This document shows, one piece after another, positions 45,412-55,570 of a stretch of DNA of 64,000 nucleotides. Position 1 is the first letter of the stretch; the number at the start of each line of letters is the position of its first letter. The DNA lies in assembly GCF_020360975.1 (NCBI RefSeq), contig NW_025408670.1, positions 4,712,001 through 4,776,000 on the forward strand, in the 5' to 3' direction. A model generated the notes under the pieces. That model was not told where the DNA came from. It saw only the letters and a list, made by a program, of their open reading frames with translations, and searched no databases. The DNA is from Hirsutella rhossiliensis. Lineage: Eukaryota; Ascomycota; Sordariomycetes; Hypocreales; Ophiocordycipitaceae. The position numbers and the translations under genes are program-made.

Positions 45412-47928
45412 CTTAGAGCGAGTAGCGTTATACTATTCCTTTACTTTAGTATATTTATAGATTTTATATATCTCTAAAAGATATTTATTAATAAACTATA
45501 ATTATCGCGATATTTAAGTAGTATATTATAATTAGGTTCTAATAATATAACTTAGTCGTTTAGGTAGCGTTAATCGATTTTCTAATAGTCTAGTTCTATA
45601 CTTAAGTAAGGTTTTAAAAGTACTTATCCCTTAAACTTAACTAAGAAAGCGTCGTATTATACCTTTATCTAAAAGTATATTATATAATCTAGGTAGACGT
45701 ATAATATCTATAAAATATACTTATAGTACTTATAAGTAAGTAGTATTTATAGATTATCTTTAAATTCTTCTTATAGTTACTATTCTTATTATAAAGCTAT
45801 AAAAGTATTAACTATAATAATAGCTATAGTATAGTCTCCTTTATATAGTACTAATTAATATTAAATTAATATAGCTTATTAGTTTTCTATAGGAATTTAA
45901 GGTATTTATTAGGTTCTAATTTTAAGTATTTCTTTAAATTCTTTAAAGTATAAAGCATATTCTTTAATTATAGTATTTTCCATTAATAGTAAGGGTAGTA
46001 GTATAAGTTCGTTCTTATCTTTTATTTCTTTAAGTATTTCTTATTCTTTAAAGCTTATATTATTAATACTTTATTATTCCTTTTTAGGTTATTATCTAAG
46101 TTTTATAAGTATAAGAGCTATATCTATATCTTCTTTATTATATTATTTATAGACTATATATTATTATTATTAATTTTTATTTTATATATCTTCCTAGAAT
46201 CGTTTACTATTCTTTTTAATTTAGTCTTAGGAGACTCCTTTAAGATATAGGTATTCTAGTTCTATAAATTTAACTTATTTCTATATTTTAAGATCCCTTT
46301 ATTATATTATTATAAGGGTCTTCTTTAATACCTTTAAGAACTATTTAGTACCGTTCTTATCGCTTAAGTATACTATATATTTATTATCGTAGTATATAGT
46401 CTAACTAAGGAGTTTATACTTTAGTTCCTATCTATTAATAGCGTTTAAGTATTTCTTACCTTTTAAAGCTAATATTTAGCTAGTTTTCTTCTCCTTATAA
46501 GGTTATTTATATTCTTTAAAGTAATATCTAAGTTTCCTATAGTTAAAATACTTTCTTTTACTTTTCTATATTATATCTAGATCTATCTTACCTAGGTTAG
46601 TTATATAAGCATAGGTAATAGGAGTTTTATACTTCTTTTTATAGTTAGCGCGTTAGTTAAAGTTATTCTTATAAGAAGGGTTTTAGTTTCCTCTTCCTTA
46701 TTTCTTTTCTTAGCGTTACGTATACTATCTATCGTCGATTTATACTACTACAGCGATATAGTTTAAGAGGCTATTAAGTCGATCTTCCTTATAAAGTTCG
46801 TCCTTAACTTCTTTCCTAAGTCTATTATAGAATCGTAATATAAAGGGTTTATTATCTTAATTAAGTTTTAAGGTAACTTAATAGAATTTAATAGTATAGT
46901 CTAATACTAAGGTCCTTTATTAAAGTTCTTAAAGTCTTTATTTAGCTTCTTATTCTTTATTAGTTATTTTAAATACCTTAGTAATAGCTTCTTTAAATCC
47001 TTAGAAACTAATAAAGACTTTATTTATTTTACTATTTTATTATACTAGTTATTTATTAAGATAGTCCCTTATAATAGGTCTAAACTAAGCGAGTATTATT
47101 TTAGATAAATAATTTCCTATATAAAGTACCTTTTTAACTAGGTTTAAAAGTTTCGTTAAGTAAAACTAGTAGTAGGCCTTAAGTTAAGTAAGAAAGTCTT
47201 AAAGAGTACTATAAGTACTATTAAATAGTCCTAGCTACTTTAGTTTAACTACTTCTCTAAGGTCCCTAACTTATCTATTACCTCCTTTATTCTTAAGTAA
47301 CTATACCTCTTATTAAAGGGTAATAATCTCGCGTATTATATCCTAAGGCGATATAGTAGCTCTAGAGTTAGTTAATCTAGTTTACTATATAGGTATATTA
47401 ATAGTTATAATATTACTTAAAGTAACGCGGTATTATACTAAATAAGAGCTTTTAATATATAATAACTAGTATTATTCTTAAGGGATAAACCTATTAAGGG
47501 GGTTTATATTAATAGATATAATAGGGCGTAGTCTAAGCAATAATATATATATTACGTTAGTAATAAGTTAGAGGCTATAGACTATAGACTATAACTAAGT
47601 AATTAGAATTAAAGATAGAATTATAATAAAGATTTATATTAAAAGCTAGAGAGCTATCTATCTAAAAGAGTAAAAGTAGGTAGCTATATATACTTATAGA
47701 GACTATCCTTAGATTACGGCTAGGGCTATAATCCCCTTTATAGCTTACTATAGCTTACTCGTAAGCTATATTCCTAAGTAGTAATCTATCTATATAAGGC
47801 TTACTTAGCTTACGTATGCTCTAGGTAAGCTAAGCCTAAGTGACTTCTCGTCCCGACTATTATTCTAAGCCGCCTTATTACCTAAACGTGGCCGGCTCTC
47901 CTACGGCCCGCTAACCGTGGTCGTAATA
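45412..47928 (-). mobile_element. Element F: 5' end fragment of a second A-family gypsy element
   Basis: This is the reverse complement of element A from its 5' LTR (A 10088) to about A 12,975. It holds a complete 5' LTR (47,458-47,928), gag and the start of pol. It is cut at about 45,412-45,420 beside element H. It lacks the TRIM insertion of A and thereby shows the empty site near 46,610. Stops are of RIP type throughout. Its right end abuts the pogo-like transposase fragment, into which it probably inserted. Confidence 0.88.
47458..47928 (-). repeat. 5' LTR of element F
   Basis: This inverted copy (471 bp) of the element A LTR has plus-strand ends TATAATAACTAG and GTGGTCGTAATA. It keeps some GC positions that are lost in A (for example CCACGG near its start), which helps reconstruct the family ancestor. 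Confidence 0.9.
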
Positions 47929-48337
47929 CTATAAAGGCGCCGTTAACGCGAGTAAAATCGAGAGATCTACCTTTAATAGTACTAATCTCTAGGTTCCGGG
48001 CTAAAAGGCCTAAAATCTACTACTTCTTAAGCGGACGGGTATCGCCGCCGGCCTTAACGATATAGCTAGTAAATTCCTTAACCTAATAATATATTAGAGG
48101 TAGCCTAAGGGCGGCCTAGGCAAGAACCTAGTTAGTAAGGTGTTTTTCCTACTCTCGGCTAAGCCTCTAATATGCCTCTTTTGCCTCCTTAATAGGCAGA
48201 GCCCCTTTAAGATATATATAGAGGGTCCCTCTTAGAATACCCTACTTTTAACTAGTATAAAGCTAAGGTATCCCGTTTTTAATAGCTTTAAGTGCTTCTT
48301 AGAGCTGGTTTTCGGTATACTTAGAAAGCCGAGGCAT
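47929..48337 (-). pseudogene. Truncated pogo/Fot-like (Tc1-mariner superfamily) transposase
   Basis: An ATG at 48,337 opens a minus-strand frame beginning MPRLSKYTENQL. It continues with blocks such as GTLYIYLKGALPIKEAKEAY and SYIVKAGGDTRPLKK, interrupted only by TAA/TAG. The order matches the N-terminal DNA-binding region of fungal pogo/Fot transposases: a Psq-type helix-turn-helix followed by a CENP-B-like helix-turn-helix. The frame runs into the LTR end of element F at 47,929, so the catalytic DDE domain is missing. Mutation fades within this fragment: its first codons still contain CAG and ATG, while the distal part has only TAG/TAA forms. Confidence 0.72.
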
Positions 48338-48544
48338 TGCTAATATAAATAGTATTTATTTTATAATTATAAGGCAAGAGATGCACGAGAAAACGCGGTT
48401 GCAATATAATGTATTTAACGACGCGATGGTGTTATGGAGAGTGCCGGTGTTGGGGTGTGCCGGACTTTAGGTGGGCTGACTTAGCTTGTTGTCATAATAT
48501 AACGGAAGGCACCAGCGGCACATCCCTCTGCCTACCCCGTAACA
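48338..48544. repeat. LTR-like remnant at the edge of the repeat domain
   Basis: On the minus strand it starts TGTTACGGGGTAGGCAGAGG at 48,544, identical to the inferred unmutated end of the 186-bp LTR of element E. Similarity continues more weakly for about 70 bases (shared GGTGCC and CAAGCTA at matching offsets). It is almost free of RIP. It could be a solo or truncated LTR of an E-related element, or the 5' flank and terminal inverted repeat of the adjoining pogo-like element, since a TA dinucleotide sits at 48,540-48,541. Confidence 0.55.
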
Positions 48545-48697
48545 TGGGCGTTAGGTCAGGGGGGCCAACCCTCAGCTAATGTATATACACTAAGGATGCC
48601 CATTAGGAGCCCACCTAGGGAGCAACTGAATGAGCGCCCGAGTAAGCACTGAGAGGCATCCATGGCCCAGAGACCCCGAGCAAAGAGGTTCGCACAA

Positions 48698-49588
48698 TCA
48701 TTTCCGACGGCTGCACTCTCTGTCCAGAGCCGCGGCAACCTCCTTGCCGAACCGCTGGGCAGGTTTGGCTGCCGTGGCGATGGGGTCCAGAAGGGAGATC
48801 CATAAAGTCCCTCGGATTTCCTTGCGAGCACCCAGCCCGGGAGCAAGTGTATAGCCCAGTTCCTCCAGAGCTCCATGGAGCGCACCCGCCAACCGTCTCT
48901 GCGTGAGACCACGAACCACGGCCGACGCACCGGCGGCGCGTGTCGTGAACATGATCCACAGCGGCTCGTCCAGCTTCCTGCGAGCGTACCGGGACCTCGT
49001 CATGGCGGCTAGAGGGTGGCCCTTGGGGTCGAAATACTTCATGTCGAACGGGTGCAGGACGTGTCGAGAACTGAAAGCAATCTTGGCACGGTATTCGGCA
49101 GAAATCTTGCGCATCTCGGGCTGGGAGGTGAAGGGCCTCATCCTGGCATTGTCGGGTTCGATGTCGTTCTCGAGTAGAAACCGGACGTTCTCGCGCGTCG
49201 TAAGGAGCGTGCCGGATGTTTTGACGAATTTACGTGCGTCCTCGGCAACGTACCTCTGGACCCCGCCTCGCTGTTGGGGTCTGCCGCCCTGGACATTGTT
49301 GCGCGTATACGGTTTGACGAGTCTGCGTCCATCCTCTGGACGGTCGGTTTGGACTCGGCCCCGGTACTGAGCTCTGTCGCCGTGGACGTTGTCGCGCGTA
49401 GCGACGCGTGCACCGTGCGGTTTGGCGGATTGCCTTCGGTCCACGGAAATGTCCCTTTGAGCTTCGTCTCGATATTGGGTTCTGCCGCCCTGTCCTGGCG
49501 CAGCGGTGTAGAGGAGGCGCAACGATAAAGTTGGCAATGTGGAGGAGAGCTTTGGCCCCAGCCCAGGGAGAGTTCGAGCTGCCGCCAT
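48698..49588 (-). CDS. Protein of unknown function, probably mitochondrial, with three N-terminal repeats
   Basis: This is a single-exon frame of 296 residues. The start at 49,588 is chosen because the first 35 residues are rich in Arg, Ser and Leu, lack acidic residues and contain RLLYTAA, a plausible mitochondrial presequence with cleavage site. Residues about 34-135 hold three degenerate tandem repeats of about 33 residues. They begin GGRTQYRDEAQRD, GDRAQYRGRVQTD and GGRPQQRGGVQRY, and each ends near TR-NV. The C-terminal half (about 150-296) looks globular and conserved, with DEPLWIMFTTRAAGASAVV and LEELGYTLAPGLGARKEIRG. I do not recognise a family. Codon use is ordinary GC-rich and CA/TG are normal, although the stop lies only 153 bp from the LTR-like remnant. 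It is divergent from eIF1A, with a 612-bp shared upstream region. Confidence 0.68.
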   Translation of the reverse strand: MAAARTLPGLGPKLSSTLPTLSLRLLYTAAPGQGGRTQYRDEAQRDISVDRRQSAKPHGARVATRDNVHGDRAQYRGRVQTDRPEDGRRLVKPYTRNNVQGGRPQQRGGVQRYVAEDARKFVKTSGTLLTTRENVRFLLENDIEPDNARMRPFTSQPEMRKISAEYRAKIAFSSRHVLHPFDMKYFDPKGHPLAAMTRSRYARRKLDEPLWIMFTTRAAGASAVVRGLTQRRLAGALHGALEELGYTLAPGLGARKEIRGTLWISLLDPIATAAKPAQRFGKEVAAALDRECSRRK

Positions 49589-50200
49589 GTCGCCAGGAAT
49601 GTCGACCCTGCCTCGAGCATTGTTGCCGCGCCGTCAAGACTGGAAACTGATCCTCATGAGATGCAGCGTCGTGGGCAGGCTTCGTCCTGAAGCTTAAGCT
49701 GGTCTTCACGATAACAAGCAAGTCCCTCCGCGGACCATCTGCGGCTGGAAATTAAGCACCTGATTAGGTAATTCCCCTGTGGCTTGACGCCTGCCAAGTT
49801 GCTGATCAGAGGGACTTGAGCCAATGGATCAGCTTGTCGTGAGATTGATAGCGACTTACAGCTCTTCATGCAGAGATCATCTGCTGCAGCTGAGTAGTCT
49901 GGTAGCAGCAGTGACTCCACGCACAAGTCCCGGCAAGATCAGGCAACCAGCCCTCCAGCCTCTAGCCCCAAGCCCAACCAGCGCTCGGTCCCGCATGCAA
50001 AGGCGCCCAGCCGACCACCACAAAAAAAAGCGACCCACCGCCCAGCGCATGCGTCGCCACACAGCTGCAAAACCGCACCGCCAAACTCGCGACCGACAAC
50101 CCCCTCCTCCACCTTGCATCCTCAGTGCCTGATTACTGCATTCCGTCCTCTCGCCTTCTCTCAACCGCAACTCAGGGCCAACAGACCACAGGCAAGCAGT
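49589..50200. promoter_or_regulatory. Divergent intergenic region between the mitochondrial protein gene and eIF1A
   Basis: This 612-bp region should carry both promoters. On the eIF1A side it is strongly pyrimidine-rich (about 50,095-50,175, with CCTCCTCCACC and CCTCTCGCCTTCTCTC), as is common just upstream of highly expressed fungal genes. Several frames are open by chance because stop codons are rare in this GC-rich DNA. I support no gene here. Confidence 0.6.
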
Positions 50201-50995
50201 ATGCCCAAGAACAAGGGAAAGGTGCGAAGGAAGCCCCTCCCCCCCTAACCCAATGCCGTGGTGCCCCGCCCCCGCCATGGCGGTTTTTGATGTCGCGCTG
50301 CTGACGTTCTGGTTGATGATGCACAGGGCGGCAAGAACCGCAGAAGAGGAACAAAGGAAAATGATGACCAGCGCCGAGAGTTGACCTTCAAGGAGGACGG
50401 CCAGGAGTACGCCCAGGTCATCAAGATGCTCGGCAACGGGCGCCTCGAGGCCTTGTGCTTTGACGGCAGCAAGCGCCTTGCCAACGTACGTCGATTTCTT
50501 CCCCGCGCTGATCCCTTGACCCCTCCCCCCTCTTCACCCTTTTTTCTTTATCTTTCTTTCTTTTTCCTGCTTCGTATAGAAGCCGCTCGACTGTCTTCGC
50601 CATGTCCCTGTGAGAAAGGGGGCAACATCACTCGCTCTCCTTCGCTCACTGACTGCATGGTGTGATCCTCCGCAAATTAATTATTCTAACGTGACATCCC
50701 ATAGATCCGCGGCAAGATGCGCAAAAAGGTCTGGATCAACCAGGGCGACATCATCCTCCTCTCGCTCCGCGATTTCCAGGACAACAAGGGCGACGTCATC
50801 CTCAAGTATACCGCCGACGAGGCTCGATCTCTCAAGTCGTACGGCGAACTGCCCGAGCACGCCAAGATCAACGAGACGGATTCCTTTGGACAGGGCGAAG
50901 ATGGCGAGGCTTACTTCGAGTTCGGCGACGCTGATTCGGAAGAGGACTCTGACGAGCCGGGGGTCAAGAAGGAGGTCGATATCGACGACATCTAA
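50201..50995 (+). CDS. Eukaryotic translation initiation factor 1A (eIF1A)
   Basis: eIF1A binds the A-site region of the 40S subunit, promotes scanning and helps fix the start codon with eIF1 and eIF2. Three exons are supported: 50,201-50,221, 50,327-50,485 and 50,705-50,995, giving 156 residues, close to the usual length of about 145-155. Introns of 105 and 219 bp have GT-AG ends. Exon 1 codes only MPKNKGK. Exon 2 continues [13 protein letters not shown] and the start of the S1-like OB fold ([17 protein letters not shown]). Exon 3 has [25 protein letters not shown]. The acidic tail ends EVDIDDI, the conserved C-terminal motif that contacts eIF5B. Both halves of the gene are strongly conserved, so identity is secure. 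It converges with Las17, with a 716-bp gap. Confidence 0.97.
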
Positions 50996-51711
50996 GCCTT
51001 GTCGCTCTGACATGCCTACACAAGGCTACGCGTGTTTTCTTGCGCGCTCTCACTCCCGCGCAGCACCAATGGCGAGTTCCCCTTCGTCAGGGCAGTCATC
51101 TCCCCTAATGGGCTGCTGGGGTCACACACTGTCTTCTCTCTCTGGCCCGTCGAGCACCTGCTGCTCACCGGGTCCCACGACAGGAGTGGGGGCGGAGGTT
51201 GGACGGCTGTGGTGGGAGAGACGTCACTGTCCGTCATCTTGTTTACTTGACGTTGTTTCTATCCCGTACTTATGAATATGAGAACTTGCTTGTCATCACT
51301 TGCACGGGCCGACCATCATGGCCCGATAAATAAATATATGCTTGTTCCCGTAAACGTAATCGTTCGCTAGCTTTGTCTCATTCTTTACTCCCAGACGGTA
51401 TCCCCTGGATCACAAAGTCTCCCCAATGGAGAGAATACGGTTCCTTTTCTTCGTCCCCGCCGTTCCTCAGGTTCGCTTTGGGTCAGGCATCTGAATCAAT
51501 CGACATGCTCGCCTGAGAGCCAACGGGTAAATCAGAAGCTCCACTAGCTGAGAATCCCCTTAATGCTGTCGGCACTGCCGCCCCTGCCCGCAGCACGGCG
51601 AGCAAGGAACAGATTTTCTGCAATACACATTCACCGCGATCACACATAAGTCGCCACAACGTGCTCGGCCAGCACGTCACGTACGTCCCTTCTCTTGCGC
51701 AGTCCATCTTC
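50996..51711. other. Convergent 3' intergenic region (eIF1A / Las17)
   Basis: This 716-bp region holds the 3' UTRs of two convergent genes. An AATAAA lies at 51,329-51,334 within ATAAATAAATATA, a plausible polyadenylation signal for eIF1A about 330 bp after its stop. No gene is seen in it. Confidence 0.6.
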
Positions 51712-53773
51712 TCACCAATCATCGTCATCGGCCTCGTCGTCTGGATATTTGTGTCAGCAAATGTGTCGTCTTTTCATCCATGACTGGATACTCACCACTC
51801 TTGCTGACTTTCTCCTTTCTCTTCTGCAGAGCTGCTGCCAGAGCATCGGCCATGCCGCCGCCGCCACCACCTGGCGCGGCCCCGGCCTGCGGAGCCCCCG
51901 CGTCACCACCCCCTCCGACGTGTGCGGCGCTTCGGTCTCTGATCTGACTCCTGTCAACCTTCTTGAGTGCGCCAATGCCACCCGCCTTCTGGATATCGCC
52001 CAGCATGGCTGATCGTCCCTTGTCGGGGGATGCCAACGCTGGAGCCGACAACCCCGATGCGTAACCCGAGTCCCGATTGGGGGGCAACGGCGGAGGCGGA
52101 GGAGGGCCACTGCCGGATGGGGCTGGCATCGGCGGGGGCGGGGGCGGGAGCGGAGCAGTCGACGATGGTAGAGGAGGCGGCAGAGGAGCGCTGGACGACG
52201 GTAGAGGAGGTGGTGGAGGAGCGCTTGACGACGGTAAGGGAGGCGGCGGGGGCGCGTCTGATGACGGCAGGGGGGGCGGCGGTGGCGCGTCTGATGACGG
52301 CAGGGGAGGCGGTGGAGGAGCATTAGACGATGGCAGAGGAGGAGGAGGCGGAAGGGGAGGCCCGTCGCCGTTCGGCGGAGGAGGAACCGGCCGTGAACTT
52401 GATGGCGGCAGCGGAGGAGGGGCATTTCCGGTCGGCACTTTCGGCGGCAGTGGCGGAGGGGTCGGCGCATGCCCAGACTGGCTGTCGTTGCTTCTCGAGG
52501 GAGGCGGCGGCGGCACAGGGCCACGGCTGGGCGTAGGAGGCGGCATGCGCTGGCTTGCGAAGGGTGAGGGAACCCCGAATTTGTGGCTCTGGCTCTCGGG
52601 CTCGATCGGCGTCTTGGCAGGCCTTGGAGGAGGGGGCGGCCCAGGGTTGGCCAGCGGGGCAGCTTTTGGCTTGTCCTGGCTCACGAATCTGCCCGCTTCT
52701 GGCAGAGGGGGGGGGGCATTGAACCTTGGCCGAGGAGGGGAGGGCCCCCGGGGAGGGCTCTCCTCCCGTGGCAACGGGTCAACCTTGCCAGATCGCCTTG
52801 GTGCCGGCGGCGGCGGCGGAACTGCTCTCTTGGCCGACGACGGAGAAGAGGGGTTCGCAGCGCCGGCGGATGGAGGAGGTGGAGGCGGCGGCGCTCTTAC
52901 GCTCCTCGAATCGTGGCCGTTTGTCGGGGGCGGAGGAGGCAGTGCTGGAGGTCCGGATAGGGTCGGGGGGCGCGGTGCCACCTGGCTCGCTACCTTGGCT
53001 TGTTCGTCCCTCAGAAAGTCAACAATGAATTCCTGGTTTTCCTTGATGAAGTCGTCCGTCAACCCTTTGTCACTCAAATCCTGACCAAAGTGCTCCCGCC
53101 ACAGAGGGTCAAAGGCGTCAAGCAGGGCAAATTCCGAGGGGTGGTCACTGCCATTGGTGCTCGGGGCCAACATTGAAGAGTGATGGCCAGGATGCGCAGA
53201 GTGGTTGGGCTGGGTAGCTTGAGCTGGCGCCGGAGCGGATGAGTGACGATGGAAAAAACCACCTAGCAAGCCGTGTTTTGGAGCGGGCTGGGAACCACCG
53301 CCAAAGGGAGTCGATCTCGTCGCGCGGCTGGCGTTCTTCTCGCGTTCATCCATTTTCTTCTTGAACTGTTTTGCCTCCTTTTCGTCGACAAAGCTGAGGC
53401 CCGCCAGGCAGTCCTCCAACTCAAAGGTGTGGAAGAAGGTCCGGTCCTGGTTGTAGTTCCAGGTATCGAAGATTTCCTGGTCCCAAATGACTCCTCGTCC
53501 CGAGGGCTACGGCGTGATGGTCAGTGTCAAACTCGTAGGCTACACACTGAGCGTCGCACGCACCGATATGTCCACCATTTTGAGCCAGAATGTGTTGCCC
53601 ACCAGATCGTTTGCGATGACGATAGCTCCCTGGACGCCCGTGTAGGTCCATTTCGATCGGTTGGGGTAGGCAACGTAGAGCCTCGCGACGGCCACGGCCT
53701 GGATTTTGTTGGACTGCTTGGGGACGAAACGCTTGACAGTGTCTTTGTCCTCGTCACTGAGGATGGACGGCAT
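51712..53773 (-). CDS. LAS17: Wiskott-Aldrich syndrome protein homologue (Las17/WASP), actin nucleation-promoting factor
   Basis: It activates the Arp2/3 complex at endocytic patches. Three exons are placed: 53,773-53,564, 53,506-51,796 and 51,740-51,712, giving 649 residues. Exon 1 begins MPSILSDEDKDTVKRFVP and, with the start of exon 2 (PSGRGVIWDQEIFDTWNYNQ), forms the WH1 domain (about residues 1-115) that binds verprolin-type partners. A proline-rich centre (about 220-510) has SH3-ligand polyproline tracts and six or more PLPSSDAPPPP-type decapeptide repeats. A WH2 actin-binding motif follows (SAMLGDIQKAGGIGALKKV). The central/acidic end is split: exon 2 ends LAAALQKRKEKVSKS and the 29-base last exon adds DDEADDDDW. 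The terminal Trp is the Arp2/3-binding residue of the family. The introns are 57 and 55 bp. Without the second splice, the acidic tail would be lost. Confidence 0.95.
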
Positions 53774-54615
53774 GGCGGCGGCGATACGAGGACGCTTGGG
53801 GTGATGCTGGAGACGCCTTCCAAAATCGTAGGGGAAGAGTTGGAAGCAAAGATGGCTTCATGAAAGGATGCGTCGTGCTAGATACGCGTGGATGGTCGAG
53901 CTGACGCTGCCGCCCTTGTCATCCGGAGATTGCTGTCGGTGGCTTCGGCGGGCGGTTGGGAGGCAGCCGAGAGGATTGACAAAGGCCAAAGCACGGAAAA
54001 GCAGCCGAAAGAAGAGAGTGTCGCCGCTGCACCGAGATCCGAGCAGCGATTTTCGGGTGTTCTCGCTAGCCGGGGCAAATAGCACGAATGGCGTCGAGGG
54101 GACTGCCGTTGCGGAGGAGAGGAGATGATTGTTGGTCGGTCCGTCTCCAACGAAGCACGCTGCCTGTAGCCCACCCGCAGCCCACCCACGCTGCGCGGCT
54201 TCAGCCACAGTGATGGAGTAGGCACAGCCACAGCACGGACAGGGTGGGTGGATCAAACGACTGCGTCATCGTGGAGTCGACAGGCGAATACTGAAGCTGT
54301 TCGCTCGCCTTCTTTCTTCAACTTGTGTGCCTTGCGACCGGCAATATTTTGCTTTCAAGTTCTTTGATTGTCCCAAGGCTGAACGAAACCCGTGTGACCC
54401 CAAGTCTTCTGCACAACTCATCAGCCTCGGGCCATGCCCCAGCCCAGCTGGGTGTCATGATTCGGCCCAGCATAGATACACAAGCCACCGTACAAGCAAG
54501 CAGTCGACGGCGTTTCCCTCCACAAACGTAATAAAACAAGTCTGACGAATAGCACTCAAGTTCGTACAACTTCCAACGACGGTCCATGGACGGGTGCCGT
54601 GTTCCAACGCTATTG
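53774..54615. promoter_or_regulatory. Upstream region of Las17 and 3' flank of the next minus-strand gene
   Basis: About 840 bp lie between two minus-strand genes. It should contain the Las17 promoter and 5' UTR and the 3' UTR of the 123-residue protein gene. Open frames in it overlap one another on both strands and lack protein-like composition, so I call none. Confidence 0.5.
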
Positions 54616-55043
54616 CTACTTGTTCAGCGCCTCCATCTTGGCTTTGCGGTCCTGCTCGGTGCCCTCTTGCTCGGGCATCTCATTGGGAATGACAGGACCC
54701 GGGTTGGCACTGTGAATGGCGGCGGCCGCCGAAGTGTTGTTGCAATCGCCGTTGTCCTTGATGGGCTGGATGCTAAACTCCTTCTCCCCACCCTTGCCAA
54801 GTCGTCAGCCTCTGCTAAGTGCCGGGGGATGAACGGTTCAGCGCATACCTGCTTCTTCTGAGTATTGGAGGAGTCCATGATCAAACGGCGGTTATCTGCG
54901 ATGACGGAGGAGAGACTCGAGGATGGAGGAAAGAACTCAGAGCGCGAGTAGTTGACCGGCCAGGGCGAGCTCAGACGGCCCCTCGGGCGTATTTGTAGAA
55001 CCTGCCCCTCGCTAAAACGGAGGATGACGTATAGAGAGAGCAT
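54616..55043 (-). CDS. Small two-exon protein of unknown function (123 residues)
   Basis: Exon 1 (55,043-54,849) codes MLSLYVILRFSEGQVLQIRP and ends NTQKKQ. A 56-bp intron (GTATGC at the donor, a GCTGACG branch-like site, AAG acceptor) leads to exon 2 (54,792-54,616): GGEKEFSIQPIKDNGDCNNT, ending KAKMEALNK. The splice keeps frame and gives an ending whose composition is far more protein-like than the unspliced read-through. An in-frame ATG at 55,085 would add 14 residues (MNGSAAAARPPCFI); I prefer the inner start because the hydrophobic MLSLYVILRF looks like a natural N terminus. The C-terminal 25 residues are charged and probably helical (EQEGTEQDRKAKMEAL). No family is recognised. It is divergent from XPF, with 527 bp between the starts. 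Confidence 0.6.
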
Positions 55044-55570
55044 AATGAAACAGGGCGGGCGGGCTGCGGCGGCAGATCCATTCATGCTCACCCGGGTGGC
55101 TGCAGAGTCGGGATTGACTTGCCAACAGGCGATCGATTTGACAGTTCTAACTCACACTGTATACACTGTCTCACAGCACTGCACTCTTGTCCGCGTGTGC
55201 GTGGCACGTAAGCGTTCCCTGCTCCCTGAGGTCAACACACCATCTTTCTTCAGGCCGTCTGTCTGTAAGCAGATAGCTCGCCATGTCACAGTGGTTTCCC
55301 ACGGGATGCCGGGCAGCTTCGGCTCTCGGTTCGTGGTTGCACAGTCGACAGTACTAAAACCACCCCGCCTGAGTCAAGGCTCACGGGCCGATGAGGGTGA
55401 TCGGCACAGTGCGCATTCAACCCTCGTCAATTCCGAGACACCTGATTGGCGTCGCAACTCGACTTCAGCTTCCCACGGCGAGCCGACCTCAGCAGAGAGA
55501 CGGCGCTCCGAACTCGACAAACTCGGCTCCGTCGGTGGCTTCGCAGCACCCAGCACTCACGGTGCCCCGT
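55044..55570. promoter_or_regulatory. Divergent region between the 123-residue protein gene and XPF
   Basis: This 527-bp region is shared by two divergent genes. A frame continuous with XPF is open upstream to 55,391, but its composition is not protein-like. The start at 55,571 fits the conserved N terminus of fungal XPF proteins better, so I treat the upstream part as leader. Confidence 0.5.

Noticed and set aside
1..48300. A biosynthetic cluster, effector genes or rDNA hidden in the AT-rich part
   Set aside because: Every recognisable frame belongs to a retroelement or transposase; no rRNA, tRNA or host gene signature was seen.
49824..50354. Several frames of 60-133 codons on both strands upstream of eIF1A
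   Set aside because: They overlap each other and the eIF1A first exon and intron, and their composition is not protein-like.
52077..53084. Plus-strand frame of 335 codons, very glycine-rich
   Set aside because: It is the antisense of the proline-rich region of Las17; CCN codons read as GGN on the other strand keep it open.
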